Assembly: GCA_003988855.1 (NCBI GenBank)
Contig: QYAI01000113.1
Location: 1 to 64,000 of the forward strand
Direction: 5' to 3'
Source of the DNA: Arachnopeziza araneosa
Lineage: Eukaryota; Ascomycota; Leotiomycetes; Helotiales; Arachnopezizaceae
DNA length: 64,000 nt
The position numbers were made by a program, and so were the translations under genes. The first letter of the stretch is position 1. Every line of letters starts with the position of its first letter. Of this stretch, positions 1 through 11,980 are shown piece by piece. The notes under the pieces were generated by a model. That model did not search any database. It was not told where the DNA came from and saw only the letters and a list, made by a program, of their open reading frames with translations.

Positions 1-3000
1 GACCGGTATAAAAGCGGATTCAAGAACCGAGCGCCAGGCCGCAGCAGCCGCTTCGAAGACGATTTTAAGCAATTCGTCACTGAATGTGAGCAAGAAGAGG
101 ACTCAGACTCGGGATCTAGTAGCATCTTCCAGAGCCTGGTCATGGACACGAGAGCTAGTTTGGACTAATCAGAAGACCTGAATTCTACAGAGGACTTGGA
201 TTCTACTGATACAACTGCCTTTGTTACGGATTTCGGAGAGCTCTTAGTTCAAGAAGCAAGCTCTGCTAGTGTATTGCTTGCTAACAGAGCATTCAGCCAT
301 TTTCTCCAAGCTGACCAAACTGACTAATCAGAGCGGATTCAAGTAGCCGAGAATAGGACAGCCGAAGATTCGAATGGAACTACTCCTTTTGCTTACACTC
401 TAGAAGCAAAATCACGCTATACTTCAGAGGTTTTTCTAGAAATAGTGATCGATACGGGTGCAAGCAGAAAGTTAACAGCTGGATATGGTTAATTTGAGGC
501 TCTTCAGCGCTCAGACCGATCCGTACGGCTAGATATTACTACCAAGGGTCAAGTAACTGTCTAGTTCGGAATTGGATCTACGTCGTCTATTGGAACTGCC
601 AACGTCCTAACTTCAATAGGCCAAGTAGAATTCTATATCGTTCACGCTGATACTCTATTTTTGCTTTCTTTAGCGGACATGGACAAGCTCCAAGTTTACT
701 ACGATAATACTCGAGATGTACTAGTCTCTAGTACTAAGACCGTAGCAGTAGTAAGACGCTTTGGACACGCTTTTCTTATGTGTAGCTCTTCTTTTCAGGC
801 CCACCTCGCTGACTCTTTTGATTGGAGCGCTTGCTTTCTGACTGACGTAGAGTTACGTCGTCTTTATCGTCGATTCGGTTATCCTTCGGTAGAGAGACTC
901 CAGAGACTGCTTAGTCGAGCAGGCTATGATATTGACAACAGGGCTCTAGAACAGCTTTCGAAGTACTGCGATTCGTGCCAGAAGTACGGCAAATCGCCAG
1001 GCCGCTTTCGCTTCACTCTTCACGACGACGTCGAATTCAACTATTCTATTATCGTGGATATCATGTATATCAGCGGAGCACCGATTCTACACATCGTAGA
1101 TGAGAGTACTCGATTTCAAGCTGGCAGATGGCTAAGCAATATTAGTGCTGAGCACACCTGGGATGTACTCCGGATGTCATGGATTGATACGTATCTAGGC
1201 CCCCCAGACCTCATTACTACGGACGCTGGAAAGAACTTCGTGAGCAAGGAGTTCAGAGAATACGCCTTTACTATGGGAATTCGGACTAAGGCTGTTCCAG
1301 TAGAAGCTCACAACTCTATTGGGATGGTAGAACGCTACCATGGACCTATTCGGCGAGCTTACTAGATTATCTCGGTCGAATTGCCAGGAATCGATAAGTC
1401 TATGGCATTGCAGATGACATTCAAGGCGATCAACGATACTGCCGGACCGGATGGCCTCGTACCAACTCTTCTAGTATTTGGGGCCTATCTACGTATGAGC
1501 GAGCAGGACCCACCATCGCCTACGATCGCCAAGCGTGCTGCCGCAATGAAGAAGGCTATGGCAGAAGTCCGAAAACTGAGAGCAGAGCGCCAGATCGCAG
1601 ACGCTCTTAATATGAGAAATGGACCAAATACTACAGCAATTCACGACCTACCGCTGAACTCGCCAGTCCTAGTGTGGAGAGAAGGAACTGGCAATAAGAC
1701 TGGCCAATGGGAGGGCCCATTCAACTTACTCTCAATGGACGGCGAAACCTGCACAATTAAGCTTACTAGTGGACCTACTCAATTCCGCTCTACGGTAGTA
1801 AAGCCTTACTTAGAGCAGAGCAGCTCTACTCAGCTAGCGGAGAAAAAGAATAGCTCTAGTTCGCCGCTAGCGGAGAATTTACCAGTAGCGGACAAGAATT
1901 TTCTACTAGCGGAGGAAAACCTACCGGCGGATTCCACTAGACCATCTGAACTAATCGATCCATCAGAGCCACTAGACTGTATTGAGGTAATTGCACCAGA
2001 ACCAGAACAGCGTCAGAATCCGAAGCGTACGAGAGGACGACCACGAAAATACCCTTACCTTACGGCTGTAGCAGACGTATCAGTCTTTCTTCAACGAACC
2101 TTAGTCGCTGTACCTCAATTTACGAATTCACGGCAAAAAGAGCTTACTGGCTTACTTGAGAAGGGCGTCTTCGAAGTCGTCAAGATGGAGGATATACTAG
2201 CAGGTGTACGGCTCTTTAATTCACGATTCGTGGACGAGATCAAGCACGCTGGTACTGAGAAGGCTTTTGAGAAATCCAGACTAGTGGTACAGGCGTACAA
2301 CGATCTGGAGAAGGACCTAGTTCTGACTTAGTCGCTTACTATCCAGAGAGTCAGTCAGAGACTGATTATCTGTCTCGCCGCTACGTACGAAGTAGGAACA
2401 TCTGGGGCTCCGAACCTCTATTTAAGAGACATCTCCCAGGCCTATGTACAGTCAACAACCGAATTGAACTGGGAGTTCTATGTACGACCACCTAAGGAAC
2501 TACAAAACGAGCTCGGATTAGGGAATGGATTTGTTCTGAAGGTTCTGAAGCCCTTATATGGCGTTCCGGAAGCTGGAAATCACTGGTTCAAAACTTACTA
2601 CTCTCACTATGTCAATCAACTGAATCTAGAACAATCCACCTACGACCCCTGCTTCTTGCAAAGCAACTACCCATTCGGAATCGTAGGCCTCCAGACTGAC
2701 GACACGTTATTCCTAGCAGACGACGAATTTGCCGCCTTAGAACAAGATCAGCTTCATAAAGCGAAGTTTATGGCAAAGGACCGTGAGACGCTTAGTATTA
2801 GCAGTCTACTAAAGTTCAATGGAGGCCTAATCGAGCTAGATCGAGATGGCAATATCACGCTTACGCAGGAACGACAGGCGAAGAACCTCAGACGAGTTAG
2901 TACTAGAATCGAGACAGCTACCGGAGCTAGAGCGACTCGAGTTCTGAACCCAAAGGAGCAATATATCGCCCAGAGAGCCAGAGGTGCATATATTGCCTCG

Positions 3001-3672
3001 GTTAGTCAGCCAGAATCGTCTTTCGATCTCTCTTTTGCCGCTTAGATAGTCAATCCGACCGAAGAGGACGCGAAGACTCTGAACAAGCGCCTTGACTGGC
3101 AAATTGCTAATCCATCCAGAGGACTTAGATTCGTGAGGCTCGATCAGAACAGTCTCCAGTTATTGGTGTTCACAGACGCCAGCTTTGCTAATAATAAGGA
3201 TTTGTCCTCTCAGATAGGCTACGTGATCGTACTCGCTGACTCACAGAATCGAGCTAATATAGTTTACTGGAGTTCGATCAAGTGCAAAAGAGTCACTCGA
3301 AGCGTCTTAGCGTCTGAACTTTACGGAATGACTTATGGGTACGATATTGGAGCGGCTATTAAGTCTACTATGGATAGGATCCTCCACACCGATTTGCTAC
3401 TGATTCTCTGCACCGATTCGAAGTCTCTGTTCGATTGCCTAGTTAGGCTTGGTACGACTCAAGAGAAGCGCCTTATGATCGACGTTATGAGCCTCCGGCA
3501 AGCTTATGAGAGAAGACAGGTTATGGAGGTTAAGTGGATTGATGGAGAATCGAATCCAGCGGACGCCATGACTAAGGGCAAGCCCTGCTCAGCTCTAACT
3601 GAGCTTATCGATACGAATCGGGTTAGCCTGCGAGCTGTAGGATGGGTGGAACGTGACCTGACCTTAGTCTGA
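1..3672 (+). mobile_element. Ty1/copia retrotransposon pol relic, 5' end outside window
   Basis: One reading frame (frame 1) runs from the window edge to a TGA at 3670-3672 and carries copia pol domains in order: aspartic protease (DTGAS near 450), gag-pre-integrase and integrase core (residues VDIMY, TTDAGKNF and VERYHG near 1050-1350), reverse transcriptase (LKPLYGVPEAG; catalytic site as QTDD near 2695), and RNase H (FTDAS near 3172, ASELY, CTDSKS, NPADAMTK). The order PR-INT-RT-RH defines copia rather than gypsy. Seven in-frame stops break it: 166, 325, 490, 562, 1363, 2329 and 3043. All are TAA or TAG, each one C-to-T step from CAA or CAG. There is no frameshift. No LTR could be recognised. 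The copy is not able to encode an intact polyprotein. Confidence 0.93.
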
Positions 3673-4486
3673 GCGATTTCGAAGTTGCCTCAGCTGAGCT
3701 ATTTGATATTTTTCAGTTTTCTCGATTTTTCGATTTTAATCGAATTCGAATTCAATGTCCGGCCTAACCTCGGAGCTTTCGATAGAACTCCGGAGCAAGA
3801 AAATGGGCCAATCACAGGACTTGAATTGATGTAGGAATATGGATATGGGTACAGAGGAAGAAGGATTCAAGAGACTGGCTTCGGAGCGCTTAAAAGCCTC
3901 TTTTAAAGTAGCTCCAGTGTTGGTACAATAATCACGTGCCACGCATGAGAGCCTAGTTAGTCAGGCAGCCAGAACTCCATAAGGGTTCTCCAGCTGCCTC
4001 CATCCTTCTTCCTAATTAAACCGGCCAATACGAATAACCTAGGTTTATCGTGAACCGACAGTATCCATTCCGATTCCACGTCGTTCTGTCCCTCGTGTTA
4101 ATCAGTTCGCTTGCTCTCTTGTACAACCTGTCAATAGTCAGGATATCGCATGAAGTGCAGATCATGGTGTTCGCAGGGTTATTGATACGAAAGGCGTGAT
4201 GAATCTGTCATGTTCGATTAAAGCACATTGCGCAGCCCGCTAACTTGAATGAGTATGGTGGGGCAGGCGCAGGGCGCATCACCACTCACTCAACGTTGGA
4301 TGATAATTGAGCTATTTCAGTCTGTTTCCGTCTTCGGCCTCAGCAGTCGCTGCTCTAATCTCAGTCATGCCTTGAGTAGACAATGTTAAAGGGATCCATG
4401 CTAACTAGCTAGCCTTTGTCAGGATTTGGGCGTAATACGAAGGTCGCGGTTAAAAGTTAGTTGATTACAGGGCCTCTATACACTAA
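3673..4486. other. Intergenic, possible retroelement 3' flank
   Basis: AT-rich sequence with simple TCGATTTT-like runs just after the pol stop. A 3' LTR would be expected here, but its partner lies outside the window, so no LTR boundary can be drawn. No gene seen. Confidence 0.4.
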
Positions 4487-5273
4487 ATGCCCCTTTCCTG
4501 TGTTCAGCATCCAAAAGTGATGGACGACAGTTTTCCTTCTTGGGTACCTCAGTGGGACCTAGGAATAATAACTAACTCGGTACTGGAGAATTCGTGGAAT
4601 GCAAGCAAAAAATATCCCACCTCAATTAATTTCCCTCTCAACGCTTCAATTCTGATGATATCGAGAATATTGATCGACGCTGTTCAAACAGTTGTAGAAA
4701 TTTCAGATTTATGCTGGTTTAGCCCTGGCAAAGAACCGGTCATAAACCAGCCCTTTGTAGAACTTTGCAGCACTCAGGTCAGTCAACCTGCTACATATCC
4801 CACAGGAAGACCATCTTTGGAAGCATTCGCTTTGCAGCATTATTACGCGGCGAAGATTGATACACATAAGCCGAATCTTCTAGTTAGCCGAATTCGCAGC
4901 ATACATTTTAATTCTTCTCCAAAACTGCGACTAAGCAAAAAAGCAAATTTACGGCAAATTAGAAGCTATAGCGAAATAGGTGTATGTGGTGGGTACTCAT
5001 TGGTACGATTTTCTTGCTGCTGCATCCATGGCAAATGTGAATCGATCTTTCTTTCGGACAGAGAAAGGTTACATGGTACTCAGGCCCAAGGTGCTTCAGG
5101 CCGGAGACATCGTTTGTGTGCTTTTTGGTGGTAATGTACCCTTCATTCTACGACCCAATAGCGGATTCTTCCAACTTGTCGGGGAGGCCTATGTTCATGG
5201 GATGATGGAGGGAGAAGTCATCAAGAAATGGGAAGCAGGGCAGTTACAAGATCCGGTCTTTGAGATTCGCTGA
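4487..5273 (+). pseudogene. HET-domain protein remnant (C-terminal part only)
   Basis: Two overlapping frames together resemble the C-terminal half of fungal heterokaryon-incompatibility (HET) proteins. The first (4487-5134) has the family's FPSWVPQWD-type segment. The second (4980-5273) has the usual ending: FFRTEKGYMVLRPK, then AGDIVCVLFGG, PFILRP and GEAYVHGMMEGE. The N-terminal HET domain itself is not found upstream, and the two pieces lie in different frames with stops between, near 4930-4985. A missed intron could explain the shift, but the missing HET domain points to a decayed gene. It sits about 800 bp from the dead retrotransposon. Confidence 0.65.
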
Positions 5274-6056
5274 TAGACGCGTCCATATCTTCTAGTAGTT
5301 CCTCATCAAAGCTACTTTGACCACAACTTGCTCCACAGTCTTGATTAGTTATTTAGTCTCAATAAACGTCATAGAATCGCTAGTGATTCTATGATAGTAG
5401 TTTATAAGTCTTCAAGGATGAACCCGATGCAATAAATCAATAGTCCTGAATTTCAACTCAAAGAGCCTATCCCATGCGCGAAGCTCTCTCCAATAAATCT
5501 AAACAGTTGATGCACATCAAAAACATGACAAGGAACTTATGGAAAACGGCATAGCGAATGGCTGGTATAACAACAGGACTATTATCTCTGAGCGAAATGA
5601 GTATCGTCTTATTGATTCAGTCGGAAGTTAGAACTCTTGGAGACCATGAGATTCCACCAGGCAAATACTCTAATGACTTGGTCGTGAATCTTTGTGTCCT
5701 TCGTTAGCATGATCGATTGAACAGCCTAATCAGTCCATCGGTGAGTCGAAAATATTTTGGTTTATGCGTTTTAGATAAATCTTCAGCATTTTCTGGAAAG
5801 TGTGGCTACCGTCGCGATGCTTGTCGATGAAGTTGGCTATATTCCTCTCAGGTAGGCTTCCATTCTCAGATTAAGATTTGCGCAAATAGTCTTGCGACAA
5901 GTTCCACTTCAGATATGTTGAGCTTCCTGCAGGTTTGATACAGAGTGAGTTAGGGAGCTGCGTGGCTCATAATTTTATTGACTACGGAACGCCATAACAG
6001 CAAGAAGCTACTAAACTATTGCGCAAGAACTAATTTCATACCCTGAGAGTTCAGGC
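5274..6056. other. Intergenic
   Basis: No open frame or RNA gene could be supported. It holds the 3' flank of the minus-strand zinc-finger gene. Confidence 0.4.
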
Positions 6057-7478
6057 TTAAGACTCTCCCAAAATATCCACAGCCCTCTTCAGGGCTTCTA
6101 TATCGCTATCAATTTCCACAATGTTGTTCTTGAGCTCCTGTCGCAGTGCATAGAGTCGGTCCAGTCGTTCTTGAAACGTCTCGCTCCCACATCTAGCCAC
6201 ATCTCCCGAGATCGTCATTTCGGGTGATGAAATCTCCTCGTCTCCCCCTTCCAATTCCTTGGAAAATACACCGTTAAAATAGGTACGGTCGAGAGATTTC
6301 TGATTCGATGCCGATGCAGTAGGATGGCATCGCCTTTGGTGCTCAAAGAGGTTGTACTTTCTCGGAAAGCCCTTGGTGTGGCGCTTGCAGGACATGATGG
6401 GGCAACAAAAGGTTCCTGAGCCATGCACTTCACGCTTGTGTCGATCTAGACCCCATTTGTCTCCGAAGCGAGGGTGTTTGTAGTTTGGGACTTGACACAA
6501 GTAGGGTTTGCTGTGCTTCTCTTGGTGTTTGCTACATATTGTGAGTCAATATTTGAAGGGAAGCTTAGTGAGGAGGGATGAATGTACCGTAAGGCGGAAT
6601 CGGTTGGGGAATCACAATCTTGCGAAAAATCTGGGAGTGTGCACCTGAGCCGCGTAACTTGAGATTCGGCACCATCTTGGCCAGACGACCCCATAATGGC
6701 AGAGGGGACTGGGCTTGCGGTGCTCATAGCAAAAGCGTTATATTGGTTGGAGAAAATTTGGGGACTGAGGAATTTGTCAGTGTCACAGCTCTCTAACTGT
6801 CTTAATTTAGACATAATTATTGCGGACAGGTGAAGTTTAAAAACTTACTCAATAGGGAAGCTTTGACTATTCTCTAAGTAGGAGGGGAATTCTGCCTCAT
6901 CAAGAGGTATGTAGCTTGCATCTGGCTATAGGTTAGTCAACTTCACTCGATATTCTGCGATGTGAAGGTTTTGGTTTCCCAATTACCTTGGTCTATTGAA
7001 TTGTCGACTGAAAAATACTTGTTCAAATTTGAGTCTTTGGCGACGTTAGTAAGCCAATTAAGGGGTGAAAAAATTCGAGATGTAAGTGAAGCGAGATCGA
7101 TACTAAGTAAAAGGGATAGGGTGCAATAAAAGTCAATCTCAATTGGGATATAGGACTGTTGGTAGAAGAAGAAATTGTTTCAATATATTGTCACATACCG
7201 TACGTGACAACCTGCGGATCTGTGGGTAGCCCAGGATAGAAAGCACCTGAAACTGTAATAGATCAGTGGAAAGAGCTAATCAGAAGTAAATAATTCTCAA
7301 GTCCGGGGTCTTTCTTACATGTAGAGTCAAAGATCGCCTGAAGTGAGTCGGAGCTGACGACTGTGTCGGCGCTAGGGAAGAGTTGCCCTGGTGAAGTAGT
7401 TTGAGGGAGGTGATCACCCTGAGGTACGTTGTTCCAGTCTGGGTAAAGTTGCTGATCATCGTCAGTATAATTATCCAT
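6057..7478 (-). CDS. C2H2-type zinc-finger protein
   Basis: Six exons: 7478-7319, 7252-7199, 7007-6987, 6921-6849, 6800-6588 and 6531-6057. Phases close to a 331-residue protein. The start is MDNYTDDD. The last exon has a full C2H2 finger (CPIMSC, then H-x4-H in EHQRRCH). Before it is a degenerate finger (YLCQVPNY, where the second Cys is Tyr, then RHKREVH) and an orphan His pair (KHQEKH). The C terminus (QERLDRLYALRQELKNN onward) is predicted to form a coiled coil. The acidic, Gln/Pro-rich N terminus could be an activation region. A nuclear DNA-binding role is inferred from the family only. It lies 17 kb from the biosynthetic cluster, so it is not a strong candidate for its regulator. Confidence 0.75.
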
Positions 7479-10400
7479 AATGACTGAGGTGGCAATCAAT
7501 AACATACATCATTCTATGGACCCTGCCGCCTTTTCAAGTCAAGCCGATATTTTGGCAGCACTTCGTTTGTGATGGACCACGATGGTGGATTACTGTGATT
7601 ATATGACACTGGTGGCGAGGAGAAGCGATATTTGAGCGCAGTAGCGATTACCCAAGGTAGAACTGCCTAGATTCTAGGGCAAGCAGCGGTTTACACCGCC
7701 AACTCCAATGACGCCGATTGGTACGATTAGCCACAGGCGTTGCCCAAGGCAGAGTCGGGCGTGAGGCGCCTGCCAACTCAGAGACACTACGACAGCACTG
7801 TGAGGCGGAGTAGAACTGATTGGAAAACACGCAGTAGAGGATTCAATTCAAAGCCACATTGGTACAATCCTCCACGAGGGCTGATTCTCCAGGCAGGCGG
7901 AGTTCAGCCTTCTCGCGTGTGCTCAGTAAATCCGGATGGTGATTCTGAAGAATGAAAACTGATTGATTCAGAAGTCTACGTAGAGAAGGCGTACTTCTGG
8001 GGCTGAGAGAGTCCTCTGCACGTGACCACAGTTTCAATGGCGGGCGTCGTGGACAGCTGAATGTCTTTCGCAAGAAGTAAATCATGATAAGAAAGTGCGA
8101 GTTATAAAGAGTAAGACTCAAATCGTCATCAATATTTGAACGTGGACTTAGATAGTAGAAGTATGCTGCGCTGGGGTTCGGAAGTGAAGCCGATTTCGAA
8201 CATTACCTAGGTACAGTACAGCTACAGGACTACACGTCATCAAGAAATCTGCTAATCTTCTGTTCATTTGAGAATTTAATATCTTGTGAAAGACTCGCAT
8301 TTTAATACATCCTTCTATATTCCATATCCTTATCTCATTTGTTTTGCTCACGACTTGAACGATCCCTGCGGTGATTTTGATGAGTGGTTTGAATTATCAT
8401 GGAAAGATGAAACAGGCTGTAAAGTTGCTCAAATCATTCTTACGGAGAGATCGTCGTTCATCAATTTAAGTACGGCATAGGCTTTAAAATATGCTCCTGA
8501 AGGAAGAGACATGCGATCATCCTCCGATTAATATTGAGCGACGAGAAAATTGGGCGTAGCAGATCCTAGAAGCTGGCTGTCAGATCAGAATATCACATTT
8601 ATATGGCCCCCAATCGTCACAAATAAAGGGGTAGCGTCCACTTCCTATTTAAGATCCTGCAGCACAACTTTTGCTTCTGAATCAAGTCATTTCCATTGAT
8701 CCGAGAAGACGCCATCAACGCCCATTCAATGCTCAATACAGAAAGATGTAAACTCAAAAGAACAGATCACAACAAATCGCTGGAAAATTGTTCTACGAAA
8801 TTCGTATGGGTCTCTCATTCATTGCAAATCTATGGCAGATTTGACTCCGATCTTGCACACTGTCCTCCTCCAATAAATATTTCGCGATCATAACAGATAT
8901 ACGCTATGAATGGCCACAATTGCTTCAGCATTAGCAAGATATTACCAATAAGAAAGCAAAGTTCTCAGCCATCGTGATGTCGATTTCCCTTCAAAGTCAT
9001 GGCGCCGCTTCAGTCAACTCAGACCAGATACGACCTTGACGTTTATTCTGGCTGACTTAATTTTAATCTCAAGACATTCTTATCACAAATACCATGGCTC
9101 ATATGCTTATCTATTGATTTTAATACTGGTACGCCATGATACACACGTGAATCGCTAAAGTCTATCATCCAATCAAATGTGCTTCATCTGGAAGGGCCTG
9201 AAAACCTGGGAAGTGAGATCTTTGATTGGAAGATATCTATGCATTATGAATGGCTAATCTCAAGGCATAGTGGGCCTTTTTGTTCTCGAACTTAAAATTT
9301 TAACCTTGTAAGAATGATCAAGAGACGTGGTTGACTTAAGGTGAATGGTCACCCGGATGCCCGGCAGATGGTGACAAAAGGTACACACTTGACGCCAGTT
9401 TCAAAGACAAGGGGGTCGCAACGGTTCTTATTCGCAGGTATGCAAGACCAGCGGCTGCTGGAGACCTTTCCGATTGCGTCGAGTCGATCTCTTCAATAGA
9501 GGGGAAATGGATGTGTCACGTGGTTATGGTTATGCTGCTGCACTGTCGGGAGGAGCTGGTTTCCAACCTTCACTTGATGATACGAAAGCGAGAAAAGTTT
9601 ACGAAGTATCAAAAGTCCAAAGGATGGAGGCAGTGATGAGTGTTAACTCAAATGGTTCGATGTCTCTGAGATAAGAGTCCCGGCTCTCTGAGTGTCAACA
9701 TCGAACTTGAGGTAAGACAGCAATCAAACATCAATATTCCTTCTTGTTAGTGTGTTCCCCGCCTTCTAGCCCTAAGATAGTGCTGCATCCGAACGGCCCT
9801 GACAGGTCCGGCTTCGTGTGGATCTGTGACTGTGGAGTGTTCTGTCAATGATCTTGTGGCTTCATGTAGTGTGACAGCTTATGGGTCTAGCGGTAAATTC
9901 TGAGGGTTTGGCTCACTGTGGAACATCGTATGAGCTGAAGGCATCGAACGATCGGAGAAAAGGGTGTTGACATCACGTGGGATGTTTCGCTTAAGCCGTG
10001 TTTTCATTAGCCTCGGTTAAGCACCACTCTCTCTTCAACGCATTCAATATGTCAACTCCAAATTGAACGTCCTACTTTCCTTAAAGCCTCGAGTGTGCAA
10101 ACTCAACAATAAGGATCAAGTTTCTTCATTTTTAAAGGTGGTCCGACCGGCATCATCCAATGGAAGCATCTCCTTCTCCCCAGCTTCCCCGCATTTCGGC
10201 AAGCGTTGATCGCGCTGACGCCAAACCCCTTATCGAATGGGCACAAAGCCTTCCATTGGACCGGCATGTGCGCTCAGCCTCTCATATTGATGGCTTGCCA
10301 CGAACCCTAGCAATACTGAGCCTCAGCCAGTGCCAAAGCTCCATTGTGGTGGTGCGCGAGTCATTCATTTTCACTTTTGTTGGGACAGACCTGGCGGGAA

Positions 10401-10977
10401 GGAAGCGCTATAATTCCGTCCCTTTGTTTTAATGTGATGACGTGAAACGCGCGCATGCGATGAGGTTGGAAGGAGCTATCCGATAGGAAATGGTGTGATG
10501 GGAAGTATACTCTTATGGAATCGCTGAGTAGACTGTTCATTCACAGTCGCAAACTTACACATTGATATCTCTCTGCAGGGAAAGACGTAGATATCTGAGG
10601 TGAATGAGCTTCCCAGCCGTCCCGAGATACAATTCAAACACCTTCTGCAATGGGCCGAGTCTGTGAGCCCAGGCCGTCCCTCCATTTAACTCTCCTTAAT
10701 CCCGGGTAGTTCCCTTATTCCCTTTCTATTCTCGGCATGCAGCTGCACCACTAATATGATTGGTCAAAGCTCTTGATCCGAGTGATCGCCAAGTTCCACG
10801 TAGTCATGTAGTCTAGGAGCTTTGAATCTTGGGGATTCCGGTAGTGCGGAGGCGGGGAAAGGGGTGTAAATGAGGAGATACATAAAGCTCCAGATCCCAA
10901 TTAGACTCTCTCATCTGTATTCTTGCTTGCATTTCCCTTTGAAGCATCCTTCTTTCACATCTGGTTGGGAATCAAAA
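7479..10977. other. Long gene-poor region
   Basis: About 3.5 kb with only short ORFs that lack recognisable domains, such as a 90-residue frame at 10160-10432. None could be supported as a gene. The right end (about 10.7-10.98 kb) is the promoter of the transporter gene. It has pyrimidine-rich stretches and a CTTGCTTGCATTT run before the start. Confidence 0.4.
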
Positions 10978-11980
10978 ATGACGACTGAAAATACAACCAC
11001 CACCCAACCGCGGTCTCAGAATGGACCTTTAGAAAAAGATTTCTCGCACGGAAATGGATATAACAATAACAACAATGGATATACCAATGGCAACTTTCAC
11101 CTCGATGATGCGAATATGGACAGCGATTCTGCCTTAAAACGGATTCGTACCGCAGGCAGCATCTCAATCTCACCTGAGCTTTTCGAGAAGATATACCTCT
11201 CTCCTCAGAATGCAGTCAAAGGCGATCTACGAAAGACATTCGGTAACCCAACACCAGTGTAAGCTCATTCTCACACCCTATCAATATCTACTAACCTACA
11301 TTAGCGCACTCCTCGGCTTTCTTCTCTCTCTATCCCCTCTCTCCTGCGATCTCATGGGCTGGCGCGGATCAGGCGGAAACGGAGCTGCAGGCATCGGCTC
11401 GTACTATTTCTTCGGTGGTCTCCTGATGATGCTTGGCGGCTTCCTCGAATTCATCCTGGGCAACACATTCCCTTTTGTGGTCTTCACATCGTTCGGCGCC
11501 TTCTGGCTCACCTTCGCCGCGACTCTTCAACCCTTCTACAACGCCTACGGCCTCTACGCTCCGCTGCCCACCGACCCTGAAACTGCCGGCCTCGCCACGG
11601 TAGGCTTCACTGCCTCGTTCGGCTTCTTTCTTCTCTTCATGGCCGTCCTGTGTTTCATCTACCTCATCTGCGCGCTCCGCACCAATGTCGTATTCGTCGT
11701 CATCTTCTTCACTCTCGTCCTCGCTTTTGGGTTGTTGGCCGGCTCGTACTGGCAGACTGCCAATGCGCTCGCTGGTCACACGTCGGCAGCGGCATTGGCA
11801 CACAGACTGCAGGTTGCCGCTGGTGCGTGTGTGTTCGTGACGAGCATGGCGGGTTGGTGGATCTTCTTTGCCATTATGCTCGCGGCGCTGGATTTCCCAT
11901 TCCAGATCCCGGTGGGTGATTTGAGCACCTTGATTAAAGGTGCAAGTGAGAGGGCAAAAGCAAAGGAAAACATGGTTTAG
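10978..11980 (+). CDS. GPR1/FUN34/YaaH family acetate/ammonium transporter
   Basis: Two exons (10978-11258, 11305-11980) give 318 residues. The 46-bp intron has GTAAGC, CTAAC and TTAG. The junction rebuilds the family signature NPTPVALLGF (NPAPLGL type). After it come six hydrophobic spans, as usual for this plasma-membrane family (yeast Ady2, Aspergillus AcpA/AlcS). The N terminus is long, hydrophilic and Asn-rich with a GNGYNNNNNGY stretch, and should be cytosolic. Known members move acetate or related monocarboxylates, or affect ammonium export; the substrate here is not shown. Codon use in exon 2 is noticeably richer in C and G than the neighbours, which fits a well-expressed gene. Confidence 0.92.

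Noticed and set aside
10160..10432. 90-residue plus-strand ORF
   Set aside because: No recognisable motif, no intron structure and low complexity; not enough to call a gene.
11369..11803. 144-residue minus-strand ORF inside the transporter gene
   Set aside because: A highly charged shadow frame opposite C-rich codons of the GPR1/FUN34 family gene.
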